The notes under the pieces were generated by a model that saw only the letters and a program-made list of their open reading frames with translations, searched no databases and was not told the origin of the DNA. Below, piece after piece: positions 8,497 through 15,395 of a stretch of DNA of 16,420 bases (within the stretch, counting starts at the first letter, position 1; each line of letters begins with the position of its first letter). Both the position numbers and the translations under genes were made by a program. The stretch is from Lachnospiraceae bacterium UBA4711 (GTDB taxonomy: Bacteria; Bacillota; Clostridia; Lachnospirales; Lachnospiraceae), in the NCBI GenBank assembly GCA_002404515.1, contig DHJV01000083.1, forward strand, positions 1-16,420, in the 5' to 3' direction.

Positions 8497-9018
8497 ATGG
8501 GCAGTACACACAGGGATGACCATCCACAGTTAAATAATAATCATAAGATCGCGTTGTGCGGTGTCCTGATTGCGCTTGCCATGATCTTGTCGTATCTGGA
8601 AAATCTGGTGCCAATCCACATGGCAGTGCCGGGCGTAAAACTCGGACTTGCCAATCTGGTTACGATCATCGCCTTACAGAGACTGGATCTGAAAGCGACG
8701 ATCGTGATCTCGGCCGGACGTATTATCCTGTCGAATATCTTGTTTGGCAACATGGCAGTACTGCTGTACAGCATGGCAGGTGCGGCATGCAGTATCCTGA
8801 TCATGACGCTGCTCAAAAAATGCCGGGTATTCGGACTGGTCGGAATCAGTGTCGCGGGTGCCGTATTCCATAATCTGGGACAGATTCTTGTCGCGGTTTG
8901 TGTGATGGAAAACGTGCGTATTTTTTATTATATGTTTATCCTTTTGATCACCGGAACAGCTGCCGGTGTGGCAATCGGGCTGCTCGCGTCTTTTTTGCTC
9001 AAAAATATACGTTTTTAG
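8497..9018 (+). CDS. Gx transporter family protein (heptaprenyl diphosphate synthase component I-like)
   Basis: This is an integral membrane protein of about 173 residues with five or six helices. It matches the family annotated as Gx transporter or heptaprenyl diphosphate synthase component I, and resembles ECF-transporter substrate-binding subunits. Recognisable segments are KIALCGVLIALAMILSYLE, PGVKLGLANLVTIIAL (the PGxKLGLAN signature) and GAVFHNLGQILVA. The start at 8497 was chosen for its ribosome binding site. It lies between the NusG domain II gene and rnfC. That conserved neighbourhood suggests a part in Rnf maturation, for example flavin or cofactor supply, but the substrate is unproven and the diphosphate synthase name is probably misleading. 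Confidence 0.85.
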   Translation: MGSTHRDDHPQLNNNHKIALCGVLIALAMILSYLENLVPIHMAVPGVKLGLANLVTIIALQRLDLKATIVISAGRIILSNILFGNMAVLLYSMAGAACSILIMTLLKKCRVFGLVGISVAGAVFHNLGQILVAVCVMENVRIFYYMFILLITGTAAGVAIGLLASFLLKNIRF

Positions 9019-9050
9019 GCATAAAAGTTGTGAAATTAAGGACACATTTA

Positions 9051-9079
9051 TTGATAAAAATTCCTACTTGTATTAAAAT
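9051..9079 (+). promoter_or_regulatory. sigma-A type promoter for the rnf operon
   Basis: TTGATA at 9051-9056 and TAAAAT at 9074-9079 are separated by 17 nt in an AT-rich gap between the Gx gene and rnfC. The predicted transcript start near 9086 leaves a leader of about 28 nt. It suggests that the Rnf subunits can be transcribed separately from the accessory genes upstream. Confidence 0.55.
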
Positions 9080-9113
9080 AATAGCAAATATTTTTTAGAG
9101 TGGGGTCAGTACG

Positions 9114-10430
9114 ATGAAACTAACTTTTAAAGGAGGCATCCATCCATACGAGGGGAAAGAACTTACGATGGATAAGGATGTAATTGAATATGTCCCAAAG
9201 GGAGATATGGTATATCCACTGAGTCAGCATATCGGCGCACCTGCGAAGGCGGTTGTCAAAAAAGGTGACCGTGTTTTAGCAGGACAGCTGATTGCAGAAG
9301 CCGGTGGATTTGTTTCTGCAAACATTCATTCTTCTGTATCCGGAACAGTCAAGGCTGTGGAACCTAGACTGACCGCATCCGGTTCTAAGGTCAATTCGAT
9401 CGTGATCGAAAACGACAATCAGTTTGAAGAAATTGAATATGTGAAAAATGAGAAGCCAATTGCGGAGCTTACAAAGGAGGAAATTCTCGAAGCAATCAAG
9501 AACGCAGGTGTTGTCGGTATGGGTGGCGCCGGATTCCCGACGAATGTCAAGCTCTCTCCGAAGAATGCGGATGAGATTGATTATATTATCGTCAATGCAT
9601 CCGAGTGTGAGCCGTATCTGACATCGGATTATCGTCGGCTGCTCGATGAGACGGACAAGGTAATCGAGGGATTGCGTCTCGCACTTGCAATCTTCCCGAA
9701 AGCAAAGGGGATCATTGCGGTGGAAGACAATAAGCCCAAGGCGATTCAGAAGTTAAAAGAAGTGCTTGGAAATGATCCGGATATCAAGGTCAATTCCATG
9801 AAGACGAAATATCCGGAAGGTGCAGAGCGTCAGCTTATCTATGCAAATACCGGACGTTATATCAACTCGAAAATGCTTCCGGCCGATGCCGGCTGTATCG
9901 TACATAATGTGGATACGGTATATTCGATCTGTGAAGCTGTACGGCAGGGGAAACCGTTGATCCAGAGACTGGTAACTGTGACTGGGGATGCGATCACGGA
10001 GCCATGTAACTATCTTGTACGGACCGGTACAAGCTTTGCAGAGCTGATTGAGGCAGCCGGAGGATTCTTACAGGAACCTGAGAAAATCATTGCCGGTGGA
10101 CCGATGATGGGAAAAGCTATCTACGATCTGAATATCCCAATCACGAAATCTTCCTCTGCAATTCTTTGCATGACGAAGGATGAGGTTTCGGAATATGAAC
10201 CAAGTAACTGTATCCGCTGTGGCAGATGTGTGGAGGTTTGCCCGGGAAGAGTGATGCCGAACAAGCTTGCAACATTGGCTGAGCAGGGAGATCTGGATGA
10301 GTTTCAGAAGTTAAATGGTATGGAATGTTGCGAATGTGGCTGTTGTTCGTATGTATGTCCGGCAAAGCGGCATCTGACACAGACGATTGCAGGTACGAGA
10401 AAAGCCATCTTGGCAAGTCGCAGGAAATAG
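9114..10430 (+). CDS. rnfC: Rnf complex subunit RnfC
   Basis: RnfC is the peripheral subunit on the cytoplasmic side of the ferredoxin:NAD+ oxidoreductase, where electrons reach NAD+. This one has 438 residues, normal for clostridial RnfC. The N terminus has the KGGIHPYEGK motif and a barrel-like region. The glycine-rich GMGGAGFPT at 135-143 is the nucleotide/flavin-binding segment, followed by the SECEPYLTSDYR block. Two [4Fe-4S] motifs end the protein: C366, C369, C372, C376 and C405, C408, C411, C415. The ATG at 9114 has only a modest GGGG site at 9102-9105. It is the first gene of the rnf operon, and the fused rnfD-rnfG follows 13 nt later. Confidence 0.96.
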   Translation: MKLTFKGGIHPYEGKELTMDKDVIEYVPKGDMVYPLSQHIGAPAKAVVKKGDRVLAGQLIAEAGGFVSANIHSSVSGTVKAVEPRLTASGSKVNSIVIENDNQFEEIEYVKNEKPIAELTKEEILEAIKNAGVVGMGGAGFPTNVKLSPKNADEIDYIIVNASECEPYLTSDYRRLLDETDKVIEGLRLALAIFPKAKGIIAVEDNKPKAIQKLKEVLGNDPDIKVNSMKTKYPEGAERQLIYANTGRYINSKMLPADAGCIVHNVDTVYSICEAVRQGKPLIQRLVTVTGDAITEPCNYLVRTGTSFAELIEAAGGFLQEPEKIIAGGPMMGKAIYDLNIPITKSSSAILCMTKDEVSEYEPSNCIRCGRCVEVCPGRVMPNKLATLAEQGDLDEFQKLNGMECCECGCCSYVCPAKRHLTQTIAGTRKAILASRRK

Positions 10431-10434
10431 GAGG
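10429..10434 (+). promoter_or_regulatory. ribosome binding site fixing the GTG start of rnfD-rnfG
   Basis: AGGAGG at 10429-10434 overlaps the end of the rnfC stop codon and lies 9 nt before the GTG at 10444. The frame is open for 19 more codons upstream, but those lie inside rnfC and have no comparable site. Confidence 0.7.
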
Positions 10435-10443
10435 TGCGAGAAA

Positions 10444-12129
10444 GTGGAACAGGAAAATTTGAAATTAAAGGTCTCTGCTTCCCCGCATGTGAGAAGCAAG
10501 GCGACAACATCGGATATCATGTTTGATGTTGTGATCGCGTTAGTCCCGGCAACGGCATTCGGTTTGTACATATTTGGCTGGTATGCAGCACTGCTGGTTG
10601 CAGTTTGTATCGGAAGCTGTGTTGGATTTGAGGCACTGTATCAGAAGTGCATGGGTAAGAAGGTAACAGTCGGAGATTTCTCCGCAGTTGTAACCGGATT
10701 GCTGCTCGCTTTGAACCTGCCGCCAAATCTTCCAATCTGGATGGCGATTGCTGGTTCTGCATTTGCAATCATCATTGTAAAGCAGCTTTTTGGAGGACTT
10801 GGACAGAACTTTATGAACCCGGCACTTGGAGCAAGATGTTTCCTTCTGTTGTCGTTCTCCCGTTATATGACAAACTTTGTATATGATGGTGTGGCAACAG
10901 CAACACCACTTGCAACGCTGAAGCTTACCGGTATGGTAAATCTGCGCAGCATGTTCCTTGGATATACCGCAGGAACCATCGGTGAGACATCTGTCGTAGC
11001 ATTGCTGATCGGTGCAATTTATCTGCTGTGCAAGAGAGTAATCAGCCCGAAGATTCCTTTGATTTATATTGGAACCTTCACAATTGCAGTTGCGATCTAT
11101 GCAGCAACAAAAGATTACAATGTACCGGTTTATGTAGCTGCACATTTGTGTGGTGGCGGTCTGATGCTTGGTGCATGGTTCATGGCAACGGATTACGTGA
11201 CAAGCCCGATCACTTCCTCTGGAAAAGTGATCTACGCGATCGGACTTGGACTTTTAACATTTGTGCTTCGTATCTTCGGCAGCAGCACGGAGGGTGTTTC
11301 GTATTCGATCATCATTATGAACCTGTTAGTGCCTCTGATCGAACGTGCAACCGTACCGAAGGCATTTGGCGAGGGTGCAGAGATCAAGGATAAGAAGCAG
11401 GCAAAGCTTGAAGCGAAAGAGGCAAAGAAGGAAGCAAAGAAAGCTGCAAAGGCAGAGAATGCTTCGGAAGGTGATGGCAAAGAACCAAAGAAGAAAGACA
11501 AGATGGATGTCAAGGGCATCGTGGTTGCAATCGTTGCAATCTGTGTGATTACAGTTGTGATGGGTGCTGCTTTAGGTGGCGTCTACAGCGTGACAAAGGA
11601 TCCGATTGAGAAAGCACAGGAGCAGGCGAAGAACGATGCCTATGCGGAAGTGCTTCCGGAAGCAACCCGTATTATGAGCGTGGAAGAGGATGGTAATGTT
11701 GTAAAACAGATCAATCCATTGCTTGAATCGTATGGATTTGAAAACGTGCATATCGACGATATCTGTGTCGGTGGTGATGATGAGAAAAACGAGCTGGTTG
11801 GTTATGTAATCCTCATAACAAGTACCGCAGGCTATGGTGGAGATATCCAGATGGCAATCGGTATCAACACCGAGTATCAGATCACAGGTATTTCCTTCCT
11901 GACATTGAATGAGACAGCAGGTCTTGGTATGGAAGCGGATACGGATGAATTTAAATCACAGTTTATTGGTAAAAAGGTGAACAAGTTTGAATATACAAAG
12001 ACCGGTTCGACAAAGGACAGTGAGATCGATGCATTGTCCGGTGCGACGATTACCACATCGGCAGTAACAAATGCCGTCAATGCGGCACTTCGTACAATTC
12101 GATTCCTGACAACAGGAGGTGCACAGTAA
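10444..12129 (+). CDS. rnfD-rnfG: fused Rnf subunits RnfD and RnfG (single polypeptide)
   Basis: One open frame of 561 residues carries both flavoprotein subunits. Residues 1-311 are RnfD: about ten membrane helices with the flavinylation motif DGVATATPL, in which Thr154 is the expected FMN attachment site. Residues 315-353 are a Lys/Glu/Ala-rich linker, probably cytoplasmic and helical. Residues 354-561 are RnfG: one membrane helix (GIVVAIVAICVITVVMGAAL), then the extracytoplasmic FMN-binding domain ending in SGATITTSAVT, with Thr535 as the expected FMN-threonine. In other bacteria these are usually two adjacent genes. No stop and no convincing internal ribosome binding site occurs near the Met354 codon (11503), so a true fusion is the simplest reading. 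Both threonines need an ApbE flavin transferase, which is not encoded in this window. rnfE starts 1 nt after the stop. Confidence 0.93.
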   Translation: MEQENLKLKVSASPHVRSKATTSDIMFDVVIALVPATAFGLYIFGWYAALLVAVCIGSCVGFEALYQKCMGKKVTVGDFSAVVTGLLLALNLPPNLPIWMAIAGSAFAIIIVKQLFGGLGQNFMNPALGARCFLLLSFSRYMTNFVYDGVATATPLATLKLTGMVNLRSMFLGYTAGTIGETSVVALLIGAIYLLCKRVISPKIPLIYIGTFTIAVAIYAATKDYNVPVYVAAHLCGGGLMLGAWFMATDYVTSPITSSGKVIYAIGLGLLTFVLRIFGSSTEGVSYSIIIMNLLVPLIERATVPKAFGEGAEIKDKKQAKLEAKEAKKEAKKAAKAENASEGDGKEPKKKDKMDVKGIVVAIVAICVITVVMGAALGGVYSVTKDPIEKAQEQAKNDAYAEVLPEATRIMSVEEDGNVVKQINPLLESYGFENVHIDDICVGGDDEKNELVGYVILITSTAGYGGDIQMAIGINTEYQITGISFLTLNETAGLGMEADTDEFKSQFIGKKVNKFEYTKTGSTKDSEIDALSGATITTSAVTNAVNAALRTIRFLTTGGAQ

Positions 12130-12130
12130 C

Positions 12131-12880
12131 ATGGGAAAGATAGCAGAACGTTTAAAAAATGGTATTATTACAGAGAATCCTACCTTTGTGCAGATGCTTG
12201 GTATGTGTCCGACACTTGCGGTTACATCCTCTGCAATCAACGGACTTGGTATGGGACTTACAACGATGGTGATCCTGACGATGAGTAACTTTATGATCTC
12301 CCTGCTTCGGAAACTGATTCCGGACAAGGTGCGTATTCCTGCTTACATCGTCATCATTGCTTCATTTGTAACAATCGTACAGTTTTTACTGCAGGCATAT
12401 ATTCCAAGCCTGAACGACAGCCTGGGAATTTTCATTCCACTGATCGTTGTAAACTGTATTATCTTAGGTAGAGCAGAGAGCTATGCATCAAAGAATCCGG
12501 TGATTCCATCCATCTTTGATGGTATTGGTATGGGACTTGGATTTACAGTTGGACTGACGACAATCGGTATCATCCGTGAGATCCTTGGCTCTGGCAGTAT
12601 CTTTGGATTCAGCTTTGTAAAGGCTGTCGAGAATTTTGCTGAGAGTCATGCAAGTGACAAGGTCTTTCAGATTTTGTCCGATCAGGGACTGTTCCAGCCG
12701 GCAAGCATTTTTGTATCGGCACCGGGCGCATTCCTTGTACTGGCATTTATCATTGCATTTATCAACCGTCGTCATATCAAGAAGGCAAAGAAGACGGGCG
12801 AGAAGGCAGAGACATGCAGACTGGCAGATTGTGCAAGCTGTGCAAATGTTATGTGCGCAGGCAAAGGAAAGGAGGAGTAG
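12131..12880 (+). CDS. rnfE: Rnf complex subunit RnfE
   Basis: This is a six-helix membrane subunit of 249 residues, a paralogue of RnfA with opposite membrane orientation. In Rnf/Nqr complexes the two together hold an intramembrane iron-sulfur centre. The conserved cysteines are visible: Cys26 in GMCPTLAVTSS and Cys109 in VVNCIILGRAE. The start at 12131 is supported by GGAGGT at 12115-12120. A GTG four codons earlier lies inside that site and is rejected. The C terminus carries an unusual tail with Cys229, Cys234, Cys237 and Cys242 after a basic stretch that should be cytoplasmic. The gene is 1 nt from rnfD-rnfG and 3 nt from rnfA, so translation is likely coupled. Confidence 0.95.
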   Translation: MGKIAERLKNGIITENPTFVQMLGMCPTLAVTSSAINGLGMGLTTMVILTMSNFMISLLRKLIPDKVRIPAYIVIIASFVTIVQFLLQAYIPSLNDSLGIFIPLIVVNCIILGRAESYASKNPVIPSIFDGIGMGLGFTVGLTTIGIIREILGSGSIFGFSFVKAVENFAESHASDKVFQILSDQGLFQPASIFVSAPGAFLVLAFIIAFINRRHIKKAKKTGEKAETCRLADCASCANVMCAGKGKEE

Positions 12881-12883
12881 GAT

Positions 12884-13456
12884 ATGAATATTATTTTATT
12901 AGCGATATCCGCTGCTCTTGTGAATAACGTAATCCTGAGCCAGTTCATGGGTATCTGTCCATTCTTAGGAGTATCAAAGAAGGTAAGCACAGCGGCCGGT
13001 ATGGGCGGTGCAGTTATCTTCGTTATGACGATCGCTTCGGCGGTGACAAGTGTGATTTATCGTTTCGTGCTTGTACCACTCAAGCTTTCTTATCTGAACA
13101 CGATTGTGTTTATCCTGGTCATTGCAGCGCTTGTACAATTTGTGGAGATGTTCTTAAAGAAGACGATTCCATCGCTGTATGAGGCATTAGGCGTGTATCT
13201 GCCACTGATTACAACGAACTGTGCAGTGCTTGGTATCGCACTCAAAAATGTGCAGGATGATTTAAACATCGGAGAGTCTATCATCAACGGTATGTTCTCC
13301 GCAGTCGGATTTGCAATTGCGATCATCGTAATGGCAGGTATCCGGGAGAAGATAGATAAAAACGATATACCGGAAAGCTTCAAAGGAGCGCCGATCGTGC
13401 TGATCACAGCCGGTCTTATGGCAATCGCTTTCCTTGGATTGAACGGATTGATTTAG
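12884..13456 (+). CDS. rnfA: Rnf complex subunit RnfA
   Basis: RnfA is a six-helix core membrane subunit of 190 residues, the normal length. Motifs are NNVILSQFMGICPFLGVSK with Cys25 and LITTNCAVLGIAL with Cys113. Together with Cys26 and Cys109 of RnfE they give the four ligands expected for the shared intramembrane iron-sulfur cluster that carries electrons across the membrane. The internal similarity to RnfE is obvious (CPFLG versus CPTLA, TTNCAVLG versus VVNCIILG). A GGAGG site overlapping the rnfE end drives translation. rnfB follows after 13 nt. Confidence 0.96.
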   Translation: MNIILLAISAALVNNVILSQFMGICPFLGVSKKVSTAAGMGGAVIFVMTIASAVTSVIYRFVLVPLKLSYLNTIVFILVIAALVQFVEMFLKKTIPSLYEALGVYLPLITTNCAVLGIALKNVQDDLNIGESIINGMFSAVGFAIAIIVMAGIREKIDKNDIPESFKGAPIVLITAGLMAIAFLGLNGLI

Positions 13457-13469
13457 AGGAGGCGAAGAA

Positions 13470-14255
13470 ATGGGAGCATCGATTTTGTACGCGGCTGCGG
13501 TCATTGGAATTGTCGGAATTTTAGCCGGAATCCTCCTGGGTGTGGCGAGCGAGAAGTTTAAAGTAAAAGTAGACGAAAAAGAAATCAAAGTACGTGAGGC
13601 ATTGCCTGGCAACAACTGTGGAGGTTGTGGATATCCGGGCTGTGATGGCCTTGCGGCAGCGATTGCAAAGGGTGAAGCGAAGCCGGATGCCTGTCCGGTC
13701 GGTGGCGAAGCCGTAGCAAAGAAGATTGTAGAGATTGTCGGTGGGGAGATCGACAGTGTCAGACATGTCGCACATGTGAAATGTGCCGGAACCTGTGAGA
13801 AGGCAAAGGATGTGTACGACTATGTCGGACCAGAGGACTGCCAGATCGCAGCCAATGCACCGGGCGGCGGACCAAAGGGCTGTAGCTTCGGATGTCTTGG
13901 TTATGGTTCGTGTAAGCGTGCCTGCCAGTTTGATGCAATTTCCATTGTGGATGGCGTGGCAGTCGTAGACAAGGACAAATGTAAGTCCTGTGGACAGTGT
14001 GTACTTGCCTGTCCGAGACATATCATTGAGATGGTACCGGAAGATGCAGGTGCGATCGTCGAGTGTAATTCAAAGGAATTTGGTAAAGATGTAAAGGCAG
14101 TCTGCAGCGCAGGCTGTATTGGTTGTGGTCTGTGTCAGAGAAACTGTCCACAGGGCGCAATTACTGTGCAGGATCACCTCGCAGTTGTCGACTACGAGAA
14201 ATGTACCGGCTGCGGCACCTGTAAGGAAAAATGCCCGGTCAAGATTATAAAGTAG
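13470..14255 (+). CDS. rnfB: Rnf complex subunit RnfB, multi-cluster ferredoxin
   Basis: RnfB is the electron entry subunit that accepts electrons from reduced ferredoxin. It has 261 residues, longer than the roughly 190 of proteobacterial RnfB and in line with clostridial forms. One N-terminal helix (about 4-25) anchors it. A four-iron domain follows with C50, C53, C58 and C75. The C-terminal half holds three ferredoxin-type motifs (CKSCGQCVLACP, CIGCGLCQRNCP, CTGCGTCKEKCP) and a further cysteine set, CSFGCLGYGSCKRAC, spaced C-x3-C-x5-C-x3-C, so five clusters are predicted. The start has a GAGGAGG site ending 7 nt upstream. It is the last gene of the operon. The stop is followed within 5 nt by the long palindrome. 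Confidence 0.96.
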   Translation: MGASILYAAAVIGIVGILAGILLGVASEKFKVKVDEKEIKVREALPGNNCGGCGYPGCDGLAAAIAKGEAKPDACPVGGEAVAKKIVEIVGGEIDSVRHVAHVKCAGTCEKAKDVYDYVGPEDCQIAANAPGGGPKGCSFGCLGYGSCKRACQFDAISIVDGVAVVDKDKCKSCGQCVLACPRHIIEMVPEDAGAIVECNSKEFGKDVKAVCSAGCIGCGLCQRNCPQGAITVQDHLAVVDYEKCTGCGTCKEKCPVKIIK

Positions 14256-14259
14256 ACGA

Positions 14260-14454
14260 TATGTGTTAATATAAAGTGTATCAAGTTGTACATAATTACA
14301 ATTCTGACACAGACCGTTGAAGCACGCTGGTACTTAATGAATGGCAAACTTGTTTGCCGTGAATTTAGTACCACTGCGTGATGAACCGAGCGAGAGCGTG
14401 TCTGTGTGGAATTCGTAATTATGTACAACTTGTATACCACGACATTAATACATA
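14260..14454 (+). repeat. 195-bp nested imperfect palindrome in the rnfB-degV gap
   Basis: The whole gap folds on itself. The outer arms are TATGTGTTAAT (14260-14270) with ATTAATACATA (14444-14454), one mismatch. The core is a perfect 18-bp pair, CAAGTTGTACATAATTAC at 14282-14299 with its complement at 14415-14432. Further in, ACACAGAC (14307-14314) pairs with 14400-14407, CACGC (14323-14327) with 14376-14380, and TGGTACT (14328-14334) with 14367-14373. The tip is GGCAAAC (14343-14349), a TT loop and GTTTGCC (14352-14358). No coding sequence and no T-run follows. It could be a miniature inverted-repeat element, a structured RNA or a stabilising 3' end for rnf mRNA. No clear target-site duplication was seen. 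Confidence 0.85.
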
Positions 14455-14468
14455 AGATGGGAGAAAAA

Positions 14469-15344
14469 ATGGAAAGAGATTACGTTATTATCACAGATTC
14501 ATCGAATGACCTGCCAGTCGGCTATGCCGAGGAGCAGGGCGTTGTGATCATCCCGATCAGCTTTGAAATCGGTGACGAAGTATTCGATGGAAAAGAAAAG
14601 ACGCTGACGAACAAAGAATTTTATGACCGCATGCGTGCGGGACAGGGAACAAAGACAGCAGCACCGAATATCAACGATATCGAAGAGGAATTTGAAAAGG
14701 CACTGTCCGCAGGAAAAGACGTATTATTTACCTGTCTTTCTTCCGGCATCAGCAGCACGATCAACAACGCATTTGTATGCCGCGAAGAGATGCAGGAAAA
14801 ATATCCGGATGCAGATATCTGTGTTTTTGATTCTATCTGCACCTGTGGCGGACATGGTATGTTGATCTATCATGCGATTGAAAATAAGAAAAAGGGCATG
14901 TCAGCCAAAGAGAACATGCAGGCACTTGAGGAGTTAAAGCATCACATCGTTCATAAGTTTACGGTAGATGATCTGACTTACTTGCAGCGCGGTGGACGAA
15001 TTTCCAAGACGGCGGCGATGATTGGTGGTATGATCCAGCTGAAGCCGGTATTACATGTGGATGCGGAAGGAAGACTTGCTGCAGAGAGCAAGGTGCGTGG
15101 ACGTAAGAAAGCGTTAAACCAGCTTGTATCTGAGATGGAAAGCTGTGTAGGAAGTTATGCAGATAAACAGGAAATGGTATTGATCTGCCATGCAGACTGT
15201 CTGGAAGATGCAGAATATATTAAGGCAAAGGTGGACGAAAAGTTCCATCCGGATAAGATTATCATCAGCGAGGTTGGTCCGATCATAGGAGCACATGTAG
15301 GACCAGGAACGATGACGTTGTTCTTTTTAGGTGACAAGCGATAA
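14469..15344 (+). CDS. DegV family fatty-acid-binding protein
   Basis: This is a 291-residue cytosolic DegV/FakB-type protein. Such proteins bind a fatty acid and, where studied (FakB), present it to a kinase for phosphorylation into phospholipid synthesis. Family segments are VIITDSSNDLP at the N terminus, TAAPNINDIEEEFEKAL, LSSGISSTINNA with the ligand-binding serines, DLTYLQRGGRISKTAA, and the C-terminal GPIIGAHVGPGTMTLFFLG. The ATG at 14469 has GGGAG at 14459-14463. An in-frame ATG at 14406 is rejected because the extra 21 residues would be encoded by the palindrome arm. No fatty acid kinase gene is adjacent. The bound lipid is unknown. Confidence 0.93.
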   Translation: MERDYVIITDSSNDLPVGYAEEQGVVIIPISFEIGDEVFDGKEKTLTNKEFYDRMRAGQGTKTAAPNINDIEEEFEKALSAGKDVLFTCLSSGISSTINNAFVCREEMQEKYPDADICVFDSICTCGGHGMLIYHAIENKKKGMSAKENMQALEELKHHIVHKFTVDDLTYLQRGGRISKTAAMIGGMIQLKPVLHVDAEGRLAAESKVRGRKKALNQLVSEMESCVGSYADKQEMVLICHADCLEDAEYIKAKVDEKFHPDKIIISEVGPIIGAHVGPGTMTLFFLGDKR

Positions 15345-15364
15345 GCAGATGCATATACTAACTA

Positions 15365-15395
15365 TAAAAAGCGAAGGTATGCGATGCGCTTTTTA
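15365..15395 (+). terminator. hairpin with T-run overlapping the ylmC start (terminator or translational switch)
   Basis: TAAAAAGCG (15365-15373) pairs perfectly with CGCTTTTTA (15387-15395), a 9-bp stem around a 13-nt loop. The right arm ends in five T, so it could act as a weak intrinsic terminator after the DegV gene. The loop contains the AAGG ribosome binding site and the ATG (15384-15386) of ylmC, so folding could instead affect translation initiation. The stem has only three GC pairs, so stability is limited. Confidence 0.45.

Noticed and set aside
9129..9136. AAAGGAGG inside rnfC as a ribosome binding site for a later start
   Set aside because: It encodes the Lys-Gly-Gly of the conserved KGGIHP motif near the RnfC N terminus, so a later start would remove a family signature.
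11400..11505. Possibility that the RnfD-RnfG fusion is an assembly artefact
   Set aside because: The frame is continuous, the linker is compositionally coherent, and there is no leftover stop or good ribosome binding site before Met354. Kept as a real fusion, with resequencing listed as the check.
14260..14454. Palindrome as a CRISPR unit or ordinary intrinsic terminator
   Set aside because: There is no array of spaced repeats, and no T-run follows the hairpin. Its size and nesting do not fit a simple terminator.
14406..14468. N-terminal extension of the DegV protein from the ATG at 14406
   Set aside because: These 21 codons are the right arm of the palindrome, the residues do not resemble the family N terminus, and the ATG at 14469 has a proper ribosome binding site.
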